Assembly (NCBI RefSeq): GCF_000003605.2
Contig: NW_003119935.1
Span: forward strand, 89,737-122,793
Source: Saccoglossus kowalevskii
Taxonomy: Eukaryota; Hemichordata; Enteropneusta; Harrimaniidae
Direction of reading: 5' to 3'
DNA: 33,057 nucleotides
Positions 10,776 to 20,485 of the stretch are shown here, piece after piece; position 1 is the stretch's first letter, and every line of letters starts with the position of its first letter. The translations under genes and the position numbers were made by a program. The notes beneath the pieces are model-generated. The model was not told the DNA's origin, did no database searches, and saw nothing but the letters and a program-made list of their open reading frames with translations.

Positions 10776-11500
10776 AGATACATTTATAATAGAAGTGAAG
10801 GTTAAACCAGGTCACCCCGTATATACTTTGATACAAACACCTTTCCTTGTGTGAGAAGGAAAATATAGTCTGTTATACATATTACTATATATATATATAT
10901 ATTTTTTTATTTAGATAATGACAATTTGTTGGTCACAGCGCCCTCTAGTATTTGTTGGGAAACATGTTTATTTAGAATGCTCTGATTGGATGGAAGTTCG
11001 AGCCTAGCAAGGTATGATAGAATTGGCCTGTTATGTTCAGATTCAAATAAGTATTAACCACTAATTTGACAGGGAAGTGATACTTATAATGCAGCAAGCA
11101 TTTTAATTGCTGTTGTGGTCGAGTTTTTATATTTTCCTGTCAAATGCATTTATTGGTCCACTTAAAAATCAAAATAATGTTCCCTGTAACTTAGACTCTT
11201 GTTAATCAAGGCATTTTTAAAATCATGGGTGTTAACTCCCCTCAAGTTATGACACATTGTCCCTTATAAAATAATGGTTGCTAATATTAAAATAAAGATG
11301 GCGGAGTATAGCGTTGATTCATCTCTACTCTGGATTACTTGGAGCCAGTAAAGATCCTAGAAAGTTAGTATTTATATGCCTGTGAGTTTTTTGTTTTGTT
11401 GTTTCACTGTCTTTGACTTTCCCAGAAAGTTTGTTGCTATTGACAACAATTCAGTCTTGTGCAAGGCTTCAGTCAATGTTTTTTTTCACTACCTACCCAT
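10776..11500. other. Intergenic stretch
   Basis: Short TA tract at about 10887-10902 and GCGCCCTCTAGTA at 10938-10950. At 11298 an ATGGCGGAG sits in a favourable start context but the frame closes after 17 codons. No gene supported. Confidence 0.35.
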
Positions 11501-11504
11501 CTCC

Positions 11505-11760
11505 TCGTCAGGCACTATGTAGCTGGTGTGGTATATTTATCACAGACAGTAGGGCATTTGTCACATTTAGTGTTCCAAAAAAATATTCTCTGTCCATGTG
11601 TATTTATATAAATAGATGCAGTTTCTTTGGCTTGAATAACATTCACTGGCTTCGTACATACAGGTACACTGGTTTACCTGTTTCTACTTGAAATTTAGCC
11701 AATCTTATTACCCAAGACTATTGGACATTTGCCACATGTACTCACACTCGTTTCCAAGTG
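11505..11760 (-). pseudogene. Decayed C2H2 zinc-finger fragment
   Basis: On the - strand, with frameshifts and stops, three zinc-finger-like units follow each other: TCGKCPIVLGNKIG, then a linker-like ETGKPVYL, then a unit with YINTHGQRIFF leading into KCDKCPTVCDKYTT. These match the C-x2-C-P-x-V pattern and the H-T-G-x-(K/R)-P-like linkers of C2H2 fingers. The first and last units are also similar at DNA level (TGTGGCAAATGTCC against TGTGACAAATGCCC) 171 bases apart, as expected for tandem fingers. Missing histidines and stops show it is dead. The 92-codon + strand frame over the same bases is a shadow. Confidence 0.45.
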
Positions 11761-11969
11761 TCACAGCTTGAAACAAGTGGTAAAATCTGATATTGGCTGG
11801 AGCTTTTGTTTATATGGAAATGGACATGGTGAACGGCTAACTAGATGGTCAGAAAGTAATAAAAATAATCACAGGTTTACTTCACCCACCCCACTATGAA
11901 GTGAAAGGCTGTTTATAAGGCCATTTATGATGGTTTCATGCGGTAATAGAGGAATTAATACACAACTAC

Positions 11970-12035
11970 ATGAGTAGTGAAACTCGACAGCACTGTTTCG
12001 TAAGGTACAAGTACCTCACTCATCAGGAACTTTAT
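11970..12035 (-). ncRNA. Hammerhead ribozyme in the Penelope 3' region
   Basis: On the - strand the core CTGATGA (12026-12020) is followed by stem II (GTGAGGTAC, loop TT, GTACCTTAC with one G-U pair), then CGAAAC (12000-11995), a minimal stem III (CAG-TG-CUG), and the cleavage triplet GUC with the cut predicted after 11986. Stem I forms between AAGUUC before the core and GAGUUU after the cut. All core positions (CUGANGA, GAAA, UH) are present. Hammerheads with a tiny stem III are a known feature of Penelope-like elements and are thought to act best as dimers. The ribozyme looks intact although the ORF is dead. Confidence 0.88.
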
Positions 12036-12122
12036 GTTTAATTCACTGCACCAACGAGCATACATATACAAATGTACTTCGCAAATTAACATATTAATTA
12101 CAAATAAAAAAAACATACAGGT

Positions 12123-13045
12123 TTAAGTGTTACATAATAAGGCTTTTGATCTGTGTCGGCATGATGATACAAGTTCATTTCTTTTGTTTAGTGTGGAGTG
12201 GTGAGGTCTAAAAATTATTATAAATTTTTCCTTCAAACATAGAATGCATCGTTTACTGGAGCTACTGTACGGGCTACCACGAGCAAGAATTGTCCATGTT
12301 ATTCTGTGCTCAATATTTTTTCTTTAAGTGATCAAACATATTTACTTAGTTCTGTCGCATTTCTAGAGGCCTGATTACGAAATGAGGCAGTGTGGTTTCT
12401 GTACCTTGTTTTGAATTCATTTCCAGTGAGACCGAAGTACGTTTCGCTAGTTTGTTTGTCTAAGCACGTAACTTCCGCTTGGTATATCACGCCGGACTGC
12501 AAAAACTTCCCGTCCAGTGGACATGCCGTTTTTTTCTGACAATTGCATAGTTTGTTGACTTTCGTTTTATCAGTTGTGGTGCTCTTATCAGTCGCGAGTT
12601 GCCGTTTGTTGTTACTGTTTTTGGTATCTTTTATATTGTTCATACAGCTATAGCTGACTTTGATGGTATTTCGGTTGAATATTTTCCTGAGATTATTGCC
12701 AGTCGGGAAACACTTATCAATTAAATCCAGGAATCGCTTGCCGATATAGTTACGGACGCTGCAGCTATATGGTGGGTTGTACCAAAGGACATTACTGCGT
12801 GGCCGTTTTTTTTACCCTTCTCCGTGGGGGGCTCAAACTTTAATTGGTGGTTGTAGCCACTTTCACGTAGAGCTCTTTGGTAGGGTGGCGCCGCGGTGTC
12901 AAATATCTTTTTATCTGACGATATAGATGATAATCGCCTGTTAATCCCGGCCGGGATATTCTTTGTGATGGCGGGTGGGTGGTTACTTTCCTTGTGCACG
13001 TATACCAAGTTGGCGTTGGCCTTTGTAAAAGGGCTGTATGAACCT
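12123..13045 (-). pseudogene. Penelope connector and GIY-YIG endonuclease, frameshifted
   Basis: After the RT the sense passes through NHPPAITKNIPAGINRRLSS and, past a shift near an A-rich spot at about 12810, LWYNPPYSCSVRNYIGKRFL. The nuclease follows: a cysteine cluster (CNCQKKTACPLDG), V-I-Y in place of GIY, YFGLT in place of YIG, the catalytic Arg in FKTRYRNH, and Glu in NATELSKYV. A TGA (12332-12334) stands where W is expected; beyond it, after one more shift, HRITWTILARGSPYSSSSKR and CILCLKEKF, then NELVSSCRHRSKALLCNT and TAA at 12123-12125 complete the usual C-terminus. Confidence 0.9.
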
Positions 13046-13545
13046 TCAACGAGGTTTAGCTAGCGTGACATCAAGGAAGTTGACTATCTTCTTATTCGCT
13101 TCGATCGCGATCTTCAGACTGTGGTTTTTGAATACGCGACAGATATCTTGTTTGATCTGTTCAGTCTCTTTGGGTGTGGCGTCTAAGGCGACTAAACCGT
13201 CATCTCTGTAGAGACCGATCCGGACGTTATTCCCTAACCGTGCTCGAAGTTGTGATAGTAAGAAGCAGCCCACAAATTCACAGGTCTCTGCGCCGTCAAA
13301 ACTTCCCATCGTGACATCAAACGTGTTGGAGCCCTTCTTCTGCCACGGTGATTGATTGTGGAACAACAATGTTTGTTTGGCGTGAGAGATGATGTTTATT
13401 TCTTCATCCGGGATGTTATCATAAGCTGAGGCGAAACGCAACGCTTTGCTCAATAGATCTTCGCTTATGGATGGGTAGAATTCCACAACGTCAAAACAAA
13501 TAAAGTTATAACATGCCTTGTTATCGATATTATCAAACCATTAAA
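13046..13545 (-). pseudogene. Penelope-type reverse transcriptase fragment
   Basis: Reads from W-F-D-N-I-D-N-K into [15 protein letters not shown], through [13 protein letters not shown], to the catalytic YRDDGL box and [20 protein letters not shown], the S-x-DGAE-x-CE motif and Y-x-DD-G are diagnostic of Penelope RTs. The first conserved RT blocks are absent. The frame ends prematurely at a TGA near 13046 because of a one-base shift after FLDVTL; the missing sense continues in another frame as EGSYSPFTKANANLVYVHKE. A GTG near 13486 is not a true start, since homology continues upstream. Confidence 0.92.
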
Positions 13546-13546
13546 T

Positions 13547-13570
13547 ATATGTATATATATATATATATCA
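13547..13570. repeat. (TA)n tract at the truncated end of the Penelope element
   Basis: A TATATATATATATATATAT tract abuts the point where RT homology stops. It may mark the target or the junction of the insertion. Confidence 0.85.
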
Positions 13571-15234
13571 TACTATTATACATCATTTCAAGACTGATCA
13601 TTTCATCTAGTGTAGCACATTGATTTGTGTACTACTGTACACAAAGAGCTGTGTACATGTGTAAATGTAGTTTGTCTCATATATATTGTTATATTGTTCA
13701 TTGTACTTTGTTGAAATCTCTAGAGCATTGGTTAATTGAGATTAATGAATTGTTATGTCTTATTCTGAAATAGCTAACACTTTGCCGTTAATAAAAAAAC
13801 AACCAAGGAGAACATATATGATACGATTAATTGTGAAATAAACATATCAATGCGATTGCGCATTGAATTAACTGTACGTATAGGCATATTCTATGGAGCT
13901 AGCATGTACTAGTTAATCATTAATTCATCTTTAATCGTGCTTCTGTGTAAGTTCCCAAAACAACACTGTTTTTTTTTTTGTTGGTTTTGTTTCGTTTTCT
14001 TTTTTGTTTTGTTTATTACTGTATTTACTGTATTTATTATAGTCCTGTAATTGCTTTTGTTATGGGTAATAAAAAAAAATATTAAAAAAAACAAAAAAAA
14101 ACAAAAAAACAACACTGTTATTGTCTGAGACTGAACTCTCGTTCATCGCGTCAAGTCGAGTAAGTCTTGTAACATGTCTGTTGACTCCCGGGGGAATTTT
14201 CTCAACGATCTTTGTGCTTACGTCATAGTTGCCGATTTGCATATTTAACAATCAATGATAGCAGTGCAATTGAAATGCGACGGAAACCCATTATTTCCAT
14301 GTCCTGAAGACATTTCCTCCAATTAACTTCAGCGGAAGAGCGCTCCCGCAACAGATTTCTGCGGCGAAAACGAGATGAGTAGACGTCTTTTGTCAAAATA
14401 CTCCACAGAGCAGAATAACATAGACAATAATATTCTCTCTAGGATAGAATTTGAAAAAAAATGAGGACGATGAATAGCATAACAATATATAGCTATTAAG
14501 TCGCATCTGCGTCATGATTTCAATGTATTTCTCTTGACGTCAATGAAACGAATACATATAGGAACCGAATTGAATTATAATAAGGGCCTTAAAATGTATC
14601 ATTTAAAATGAAAAAAAAATATTCGTGACATTAGATGTATCAATTGTCCTCCCTTGACATGTTGATGCGTGAGGTGAATGTATAAACTATGACTTTGAGA
14701 TAATCTTCATAGCGCGTATGAATTTTAATGTCGCGCAAAATAAAAAATATTTTTTATTTTTATTTTATTTTTTATAATTTGTTTTTCACAATGTTGATCA
14801 CGACTTGCCAACGTAAAATATGGCATATCCGGTTCAAAATTATAAATTATAGAAAAATACGGCGCCCAAATAGTTAATGCGCGAAACAGGACCAGTAAAA
14901 AAAACGTCAAGGAAAATTTAACGAATTTCGCGTCTATAACTATGTTACCGGGGATATGAAGTATTTCTACGAATGTCAAGCGGCCAGGTTAACTATACAA
15001 AAGAAATTACGACACCTTTAAGAAGGAAGTAAACGTCATTTTGTTTATGAATCCACATTTTGCTCTTAAAAATTCATGCGTCGCTTGTACAAAAACAAAA
15101 TAACAATATGCAAGTTTCATGAGCGAAATTTTGTGATATTGATAACTATATCGATCTCTGTATTTCGGACGCTGGATCCTGGTAAGGTCTACATCTAAGA
15201 TTTGATTCAATAAACGGTGGGAGTGTGTGGTTCG
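13571..15234. other. Intergenic stretch with one poly(A)-type insertion
   Basis: AT-rich, no supported gene. It includes the 13971-14119 insertion described separately and a T/A-rich low-complexity block near 14741-14785. Frames of 63-84 codons on the - strand (14060-14251, 14725-14979) have no recognisable domain. Confidence 0.35.
13971..14119 (-). mobile_element. Candidate retroposed insertion with 12-bp target duplication
   Basis: AACAACACTGTT occurs at 13959-13970 and again at 14108-14119, enclosing about 137 bases that begin with a T run and end in A-rich sequence (AAAAAAAACAAAAAAAAAC). Flanking duplications plus an A-rich end fit a small retroposed insert, though both ends are low-complexity, so its polarity is unsure. 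Removing the insert would leave a 57-codon - strand frame from the ATG at 14242 to the TAA at 13920; its meaning is unknown. Confidence 0.45.
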
Positions 15235-15239
15235 ACATT

Positions 15240-15665
15240 GCAGTATATAATTTCCATGTTACCATGGCAACTCAAGCATATGCTTTTGACACAACTAAGA
15301 TGACTAGTAGCTGGTAGGCGCATATAAATCGTAAATAATTGTTAATTAGAATATGTCACCACGTCGTGTTGTACACACACCGCATGGACAGGGGGTTTCA
15401 CAACCGTTTACAGAACCAGCAACTTATACCAAAAGAGCAGCAGAGCGAGACGGCAAATACATATTTTTCTTGTCAGAAATGTATCTTCCCAGTGACACAA
15501 TATTTTAATGACTCATTAAATAGTAAGTACAGTGATATCCAAAGCAGTTTGTCATGAAGTCATGACATAATAAACCAGACAGTAGCCAATCACAACTGTT
15601 CCACTAATACACCTTTTCTATCAATCAAGACCTCTAGTGACAAGGCACTTCTATGCCGTAGAAGG
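15240..15665 (+). repeat. Dispersed repeat, copy 1
   Basis: Shares with 16140-16620 the stretches CATGTTACCATG, TGCTTTTGACAC, AATAATTGTTAATTA, GTCACCAC-TCGTGTTGTA and, further on, CTCTAGTGACAA, at nearly the same relative spacing (about 900-950 bases apart). The middle, where copy 2 holds gene 2 exon 5, does not align. A weaker third relative of the 3' side (TTGAACGA, TCATTTTG-CGTCA) appears at 18440-18515 against 15790-15840. Confidence 0.55.
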
Positions 15666-16139
15666 ATGGCATAATTGCCGTTTAAAGTGTCGATAATTTT
15701 TTATCTGTAGTCGTTTACCAATACGATCATGTTTTGACAGATGTCTCCCTTTTGTAGACAGCGAACGTCTACAAAGATAAACACAATTATTCATTTGAAC
15801 GATGTTGCTTTCACCCTTATACGTCATTTTGACGTCACAGAAACGTCCGAATGATAAGAATGGTGTATTATGCCTCCGGTAGACTTTTATCTTTCACTCT
15901 ATATCTCATGTAAAATGAGTGTTGAGTTTGGGAACTTAATCCAGAACAATTTGATTGTTTTACAGACTTTCTCATTTTCAACTTCCATTTCGTCTACCGA
16001 TGCGCTAAATATGTATACTACACGTACAAAACAACATACCGCAAAACAACAAATACTTTTCTTCTATTCCCAAAAATAGTTATGGGAAAGAATATAAGTA
16101 TTTAATGAAAATAATAACAAAACATGTAACGAAATTATT

Positions 16140-16340
16140 GAAATATAATTTTCATGTTACCATGATAAATCCAGCATAATGCTTTTGACACGTCTTAGAC
16201 GACTAGTGACTGATATCTTGACATATTTATAACCCACATTTAGGTCAATACATCGCAAAGAAGTGTAAATAAATAATTGTTAATTAAATTCTGTCACCAC
16301 ATCGTGTTGTATACACAACGCTTAATACGCAGATAAAGGG
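16140..16340 (+). repeat. Dispersed repeat, copy 2 (flanks gene 2 exon 5)
   Basis: Counterpart of 15240-15400, lying just downstream of the gene 2 stop. It has an extra ~50 bases relative to copy 1 (around 16215-16265). It probably forms the gene 2 3' UTR or flank. Confidence 0.5.
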
Positions 16341-16359
16341 GTGCTTCACAGGTGTGGCG

Positions 16360-16521
16360 TTACTCACGATCGACACCATCATCTACACCATCAGTATCAC
16401 TCTGCGATACATCGTGAATTGGCAGTCTATGGCTCTTAGTAGGTAATAATACAACCTTCACGGTATACCCTGGACGCACTATGATTTTTTCGTCAGGTAA
16501 ACAGCTGTTGAAATATATCTC
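16360..16521 (-). CDS. Gene 2 exon 4: last strands of the domain, acidic tail, stop
   Basis: Acceptor CTTTAATTGCAG precedes E-I-Y-F-N-S-C-L-P-D. 53 codons and TAA (16362-16360). It carries V-R-P-G-Y-T-V-K-V-V, aligned with gene 1 exon C, then a tail of about 30 residues with repeated D-G-V-D. The exon is too short to stand out as an open frame; it is supported by the splice site and the match to gene 1. Confidence 0.8.
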   Translation of the reverse strand, partial: EIYFNSCLPDEKIIVRPGYTVKVVLLPTKSHRLPIHDVSQSDTDGVDDGVDRE

Positions 16522-19277
16522 CTGCAATTAAAGAGACGACGATTGTCGGTGTTAGTGTAGTTAAATGTAATGCAAATTGTGCCCTCTAGTGACAAAGTGG
16601 TTCTGTTTAATGTGTAAAGGGCCATCGATATTGTTGCCCCGCCAAGGAGGTTATGGTTTTTTGCTGATCTGTAAGAAAAATAGCTGAAAACGTTACAAAC
16701 TTATCCTAATGAAGTCGTCACGAAGGGATGCCTTTGATACAAGGTTTAGTTCATTAAATTTTAGTCGCGATGTGGATGTGGTTTCCATGGAATCATCAAT
16801 TTCCGGATAATTTTTCAGTTGAACACAAAATACAGTAGCGTTCATAGGAACTCAACATTCGAACCGTCAGCCATTAAAAATGTAATAATTATATCGTAAT
16901 ACATATATGATATAAAACTTCACCTTTCCGTTGCTGTTGACGACGACGATGAACCATACACGGGAAACTGATGTGTTAATGTTAAGTATGCGACTGATGA
17001 CGTAACATTCATTATTAGTTTGTCGTACACTATATTGAAAAGGATTCGCAATTTCTGAATTTTGAAATTCGTAGTTCCACTGCGCTTGCGTCAATACATT
17101 ATTAACAGTCTGCCGAGGGGTGGAGGTGATATTCTGCGACGCAAAGCCACCGCTGCCATCAGATATTGTCAAAAGCACAGGTAGCTGAAAAAAAGAAATT
17201 ATTTAATTGCATTATTATAATAACAATTAGAGGTTATTATATTCTGATAAGCATTGTATCATTTCGAGCGTCTTAGACTAGTGTATACACACTTCTATCG
17301 AACTAGATTACGGTCACCCAGAGCGACATTCAATATAAATTATGATAACGTACGTTTTTGTGGGGTCAAAAAGTATAGCGTGGTGTAGATTGAATTCCCA
17401 AAATTATTTCCGCAGCTATAAAAAATGTGGCTCTTCGGATATCACGGCTACTATTATGATAACGTTTGATATGTATCTAATTGGGTTGGGATCATACAAA
17501 CGTCACCATTAAGTATTCCTTTTTTATTTTTATTAACACAAAATCTTTTCTGAAAGTCTACACTTTTATCTTGCCTTCGAATTCCACGACAAATCATTGC
17601 ATCGCGCGATTTCAACGGAACATCACCATGGCTGTGAATATAACATATCTCATGTAATACTTTGCCAACCTTTGTCATTTGGAATGCCGCTTGCATCGTA
17701 AGTAAGTTAATTTTAAAAACACGTAAACTGGCATGTCAAGAAACAGTAATCAGGACATCTTACCAATGGTAACAAATGCTGAGGCGCAAAATCTGGCAAT
17801 CCTGCAGCGGGTTTACCGTGGTTCCCAGCAATAGGACCTAATTCATCAGACGTATACGTTGGTTCATGGTTCTTGGCATCAGACATCGTTCGTAGAGCGC
17901 CCGCCACAGAGATCGGAAATTTTTTATTAGAGACAAATTCCCCAAGTGTATCAGACTCAGTGAAGTGCTGAATCGCTGAGTGATGCATTGGGAATTCTTT
18001 CATAGTTGAGGCCGGAATCCCGGTTTCCAAGGGAGCAATTGGTGGCAATTCCATGTGATCTATAGTGGGAGGTGCTGGTAAATCGGAAATGGATGGAAAT
18101 CTTTCTCTTGTCGAATTGACTTCTGGCTTATTACCTGTGGGTCTCCTATTTCCAAACAGGGCTGTTGATAGCGTAATCGGATTATCCTGCTCGAAGAGCT
18201 GTTGACAGATTCAAAAATAATGTTATTTACTAAGAGAGAGAGAGAGAGAGAGAGTTCAGTTAGCTCACATCGTCACTTGAATAGAATTTTCATGAAACCT
18301 GCGCCTCGAGTGACGGAGCTACTTTTTTGACGTAATTCAGAGATAACTCAATCGTCAATATCGTTTTGATTTGTAGTTAATCGAGGAAAATTAGGTTTTT
18401 GAGAAATTTTACTATATTATCGATGGGGAAAGACTACACAAACATACACAGTTATCAATTTGAACGACTTTTTTTTACGTGGAATTACATCATTTTGGCG
18501 TCATAGGTTGGTGCAAACAATAGTAATTAATCTAAAACAATGCAATAATGACATACTCGGAGGAATAAATAAACAACAGTAATTAAACGCAAGGAGCCAA
18601 GTGGTGAAAGTAATTAAAATACTAATAATTATTCATAAAAAATCAAATATGTTTATCCAGAAAAGAATGGTAAAGGTTTAGCTTATGTGTATTGTGTGTA
18701 TTTCAACGGACTGTGTATCGCAGTCAGTGTGACTATTTCACCAACCATTTTACATTCGATATCACATGACACATTAATGATAGGGATGTTTAAACTATTT
18801 TTTTAAATATTAACAACAAAAAATTTTGAAAAGGTGCACTCAAAATATGGCATCCAAACGGCCTTCTGTTACCTTTTGTTCTGGTTGACTGGAATGGTAT
18901 AGGACGTCTTCATTCTCCTTTAGCGTGTCGCAATCAGGCTGATTTGACTTTACATTAATATGATCAGGTAAGTCGTGTTTAGGAATGTATCCAATAATTC
19001 CAATGGGACTTGGTAGGGAATATGAACCGCTACCTTGTTTGTCAATGGAATGTGATGCTTCGCCTGGGATGTGGGCAGGATGTCTAGCGGGCTGTTTCCC
19101 ATGCTGCGTCTGTGTATATTCTTGTGTTTCACCATTGCCGTTTCCGACACTGCTACTAACGCCGGCGCCAGAATAGAATGCGGGTACTTTTTGAAGGGTA
19201 CTAACTGGTACGGAGAGAACTTCTGTCCAGATACAGCATGACACAAGTAGATACGACAAAACCATCGGGGTCCTCAT
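16360..19277 (-). CDS. Gene 2: complete secreted protein of 420 residues, paralogue of gene 1
   Basis: Four exons join in one frame: 19277-18873 (135 codons), 18198-17764 (145), 17184-16924 (87) and 16521-16360 (53 plus TAA). All three introns are phase 0 with GT-AG ends. Residues 1-22 form a signal peptide (MRTP, then a hydrophobic LSYLLVSCCIW core, cut probably after V-L-S), so the product enters the secretory pathway; no later membrane segment is seen, so it is likely secreted. Residues about 23-280 are low-complexity, Pro/Ser/His-rich linker. Residues about 281-395 form the C-terminal domain shared with gene 1, with two cysteines (E-C-Y-V-I and S-C-L-P) and GYTVKVVLL. The tail is acidic (D-G-V-D-D-G-V-D). 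N-glycosylation sequons occur at N-S-T, N-I-T and N-T-S. Family and function are not recognised. Confidence 0.85.
16924..17184 (-). CDS. Gene 2 exon 3: first part of the C-terminal domain
   Basis: Acceptor TTTCTTTTTTTCAG precedes LPVLLTISDG. 87 codons. Landmarks T-V-N-N-V-L, Q-Y-S-V, E-C-Y-V-I and V-W-F-I-V-V-V match gene 1 exon B in order and spacing. The exon ends S-N-G-K with donor GTGAAG. The open frame runs past the donor into the intron (FYIIYVLRYN) and that part is not coding. Confidence 0.83.
17454..17696 (-). other. 80-codon open frame inside gene 2 intron 2
   Basis: Starts ATG at 17696 and reads MQAAFQMTKVGKVLHEICYI, with four cysteines and many Lys. It lies in the intron between exons 2 and 3. 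Exon 2 joins exon 3 directly in phase 0 without it, and no AG in the right phase precedes this frame. It could be an alternative exon that would truncate the protein before its domain, or chance. Confidence 0.15.
17764..18198 (-). CDS. Gene 2 exon 2: cysteine-free linker
   Basis: Acceptor CTGTCAACAG precedes L-F-E-Q-D-N-P. 145 codons in phase 0, rich in Pro, Ser and His, ending APQHLLPL before a GTAAGA donor. The start is upstream of the first in-frame ATG; open sense and the acceptor both support the longer exon. It corresponds to gene 1 exon A. Confidence 0.82.
18233..18254. repeat. (GA)n microsatellite in gene 2 intron 1
   Basis: About 11 GA dinucleotides, 35 bases upstream (in gene 2 sense) of the exon 2 acceptor. 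Confidence 0.9.
18873..19277 (-). CDS. Gene 2 exon 1: start and signal peptide
   Basis: ATG at 19277-19275 gives MRTPMVLSYLLVSCCIWTEV, a classic n/h-region signal sequence, which fixes this start. The rest is a Gly/Ser/His-rich stretch with one cysteine (N-Q-P-D-C-D). The donor GTAACA follows K135 in phase 0; the frame runs on into the intron to a stop near 18840. Confidence 0.85.
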
Positions 19278-20410
19278 AGTAATATTCTATATAACTGTAA
19301 CGAATCATAGCAAACGGTGAACATTAAGACCCATCACAGGGCACATATATTGTACCACAGGTCAGAAATGTAAAAACAACATCAACAACATTATTCTCAC
19401 TCATAATACGTAAAAGAATTCTACAGTACGGTATTACTGACATGGCAGAAGTTGAGTCACCCTCGAATTACCAAACCATTATTTGTATCTATTAAAAATA
19501 CGTGGCATATATCATATAAGTACGGACGCATATATGTATAATTATAATATAATAAATTAAAAGAGACTAAAATATAACGAACATTTTTCTCGTTAATTCT
19601 CATTGTTCGTTGTGATCAAAATATCGCAATTTTCATCAAATTTAACTTCGATACAAATGTTGACATAACTGTATGGAGGATATGTGCTCCTAAGATGCAC
19701 GTAGATTTACATTCAGCATTATATAATGTGAGATGTAAAACAAAGCGAATCGGGATATGGATATGGAAATGAAAAACAATTAGACAGTGCATGTAGTTGT
19801 CAAGTAAAACTGTATGTTAAGTGATTTTCACTACATATTGGATAAAGTAAGCTAATATTCTATCCGTCCGTTTGCCAGCATCGGTAAAAGCAATAAAAAC
19901 AGTTAAGTTAAGGGGAAGTGATCGCCGTGCAGAACGCCGATTCTGTTCGATTATGTCAACAACTTACAACCTCGTTCGCAGTTGATTTACGCACACGGTC
20001 ACCGTCTCATATACACAAACAAATGAGCCACATTAATGCATTTTTTCTGGATTTAGCTGTGTTTAAGTATTTAACCGTCATGCAGTAGTGTAATAAATGA
20101 TATTCACGGTCGGTGATAATTATAGATGATAAAGCCATCTTTTTTTTGTAAACCTCTTTTGCTCCTATTTTGTTCTCATCAAAACATTTATCCTATATAC
20201 TATATACTATAGCATATTCAACAGAAAGTCACAGAGGGATATTTACACAAAACAAATGAACAACAATAATGGAAAAAAAAACGATTCACAAAGACGAAAC
20301 AAGGACTGCACAAGATAGTCAAATAAGTAATATAACGAGTATACATGAAGTGATGTCAGGTGTTTTGATATGAGTGAACACATCGTGATATAAACATAGT
20401 TATGTTTACC
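19278..20410. other. Upstream flank of gene 2
   Basis: Should hold the gene 2 promoter or a 5' untranslated exon on the - strand. I see no clear TATA box at a proper distance and no further coding exon. Confidence 0.35.
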
Positions 20411-20485
20411 CTTTTATAAATTAATTATTTATTGTCTTTTATAAATTAATTATTTATTGTCTTTTATAAATTAATTATTTATTGT
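20411..20485 (+). repeat. 25-bp AT-rich direct repeat, three perfect copies
   Basis: The unit begins CTTTTATAAATTAA and ends TTATTTATTGT; exactly three copies without mismatch. Confidence 0.97.

Larger units (their letters stand above)
11961..13546 (-). mobile_element. Penelope-like retroelement, 5'-truncated and broken
   Basis: Read on the - strand, the order is reverse transcriptase (13545-13046), connecting region (to about 12700), GIY-YIG endonuclease (about 12640-12123), then a 3' region with a hammerhead ribozyme (about 12035-11970). This order is specific to Penelope-like elements. The N-terminal third of the RT is missing: homology begins at W-F-D-N-I-D-N-K, preceded in frame by TAA and directly by a TA tract (about 13548-13568). 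At least three frameshifts (near 13057, near 12810 and near 12320) and a TGA replacing a Trp at 12332-12334 make it non-functional. The outer end below 11970 is not defined by a visible duplication. Confidence 0.9.

Noticed and set aside
11413-11691. 92-codon + strand ORF
   Set aside because: Lies over the zinc-finger-like relic that reads on the - strand; no domain of its own.
18950-19246. 98-codon - strand frame and a 63-codon + strand frame
   Set aside because: Shadows of gene 2 exon 1, which has the signal peptide and correct donor.
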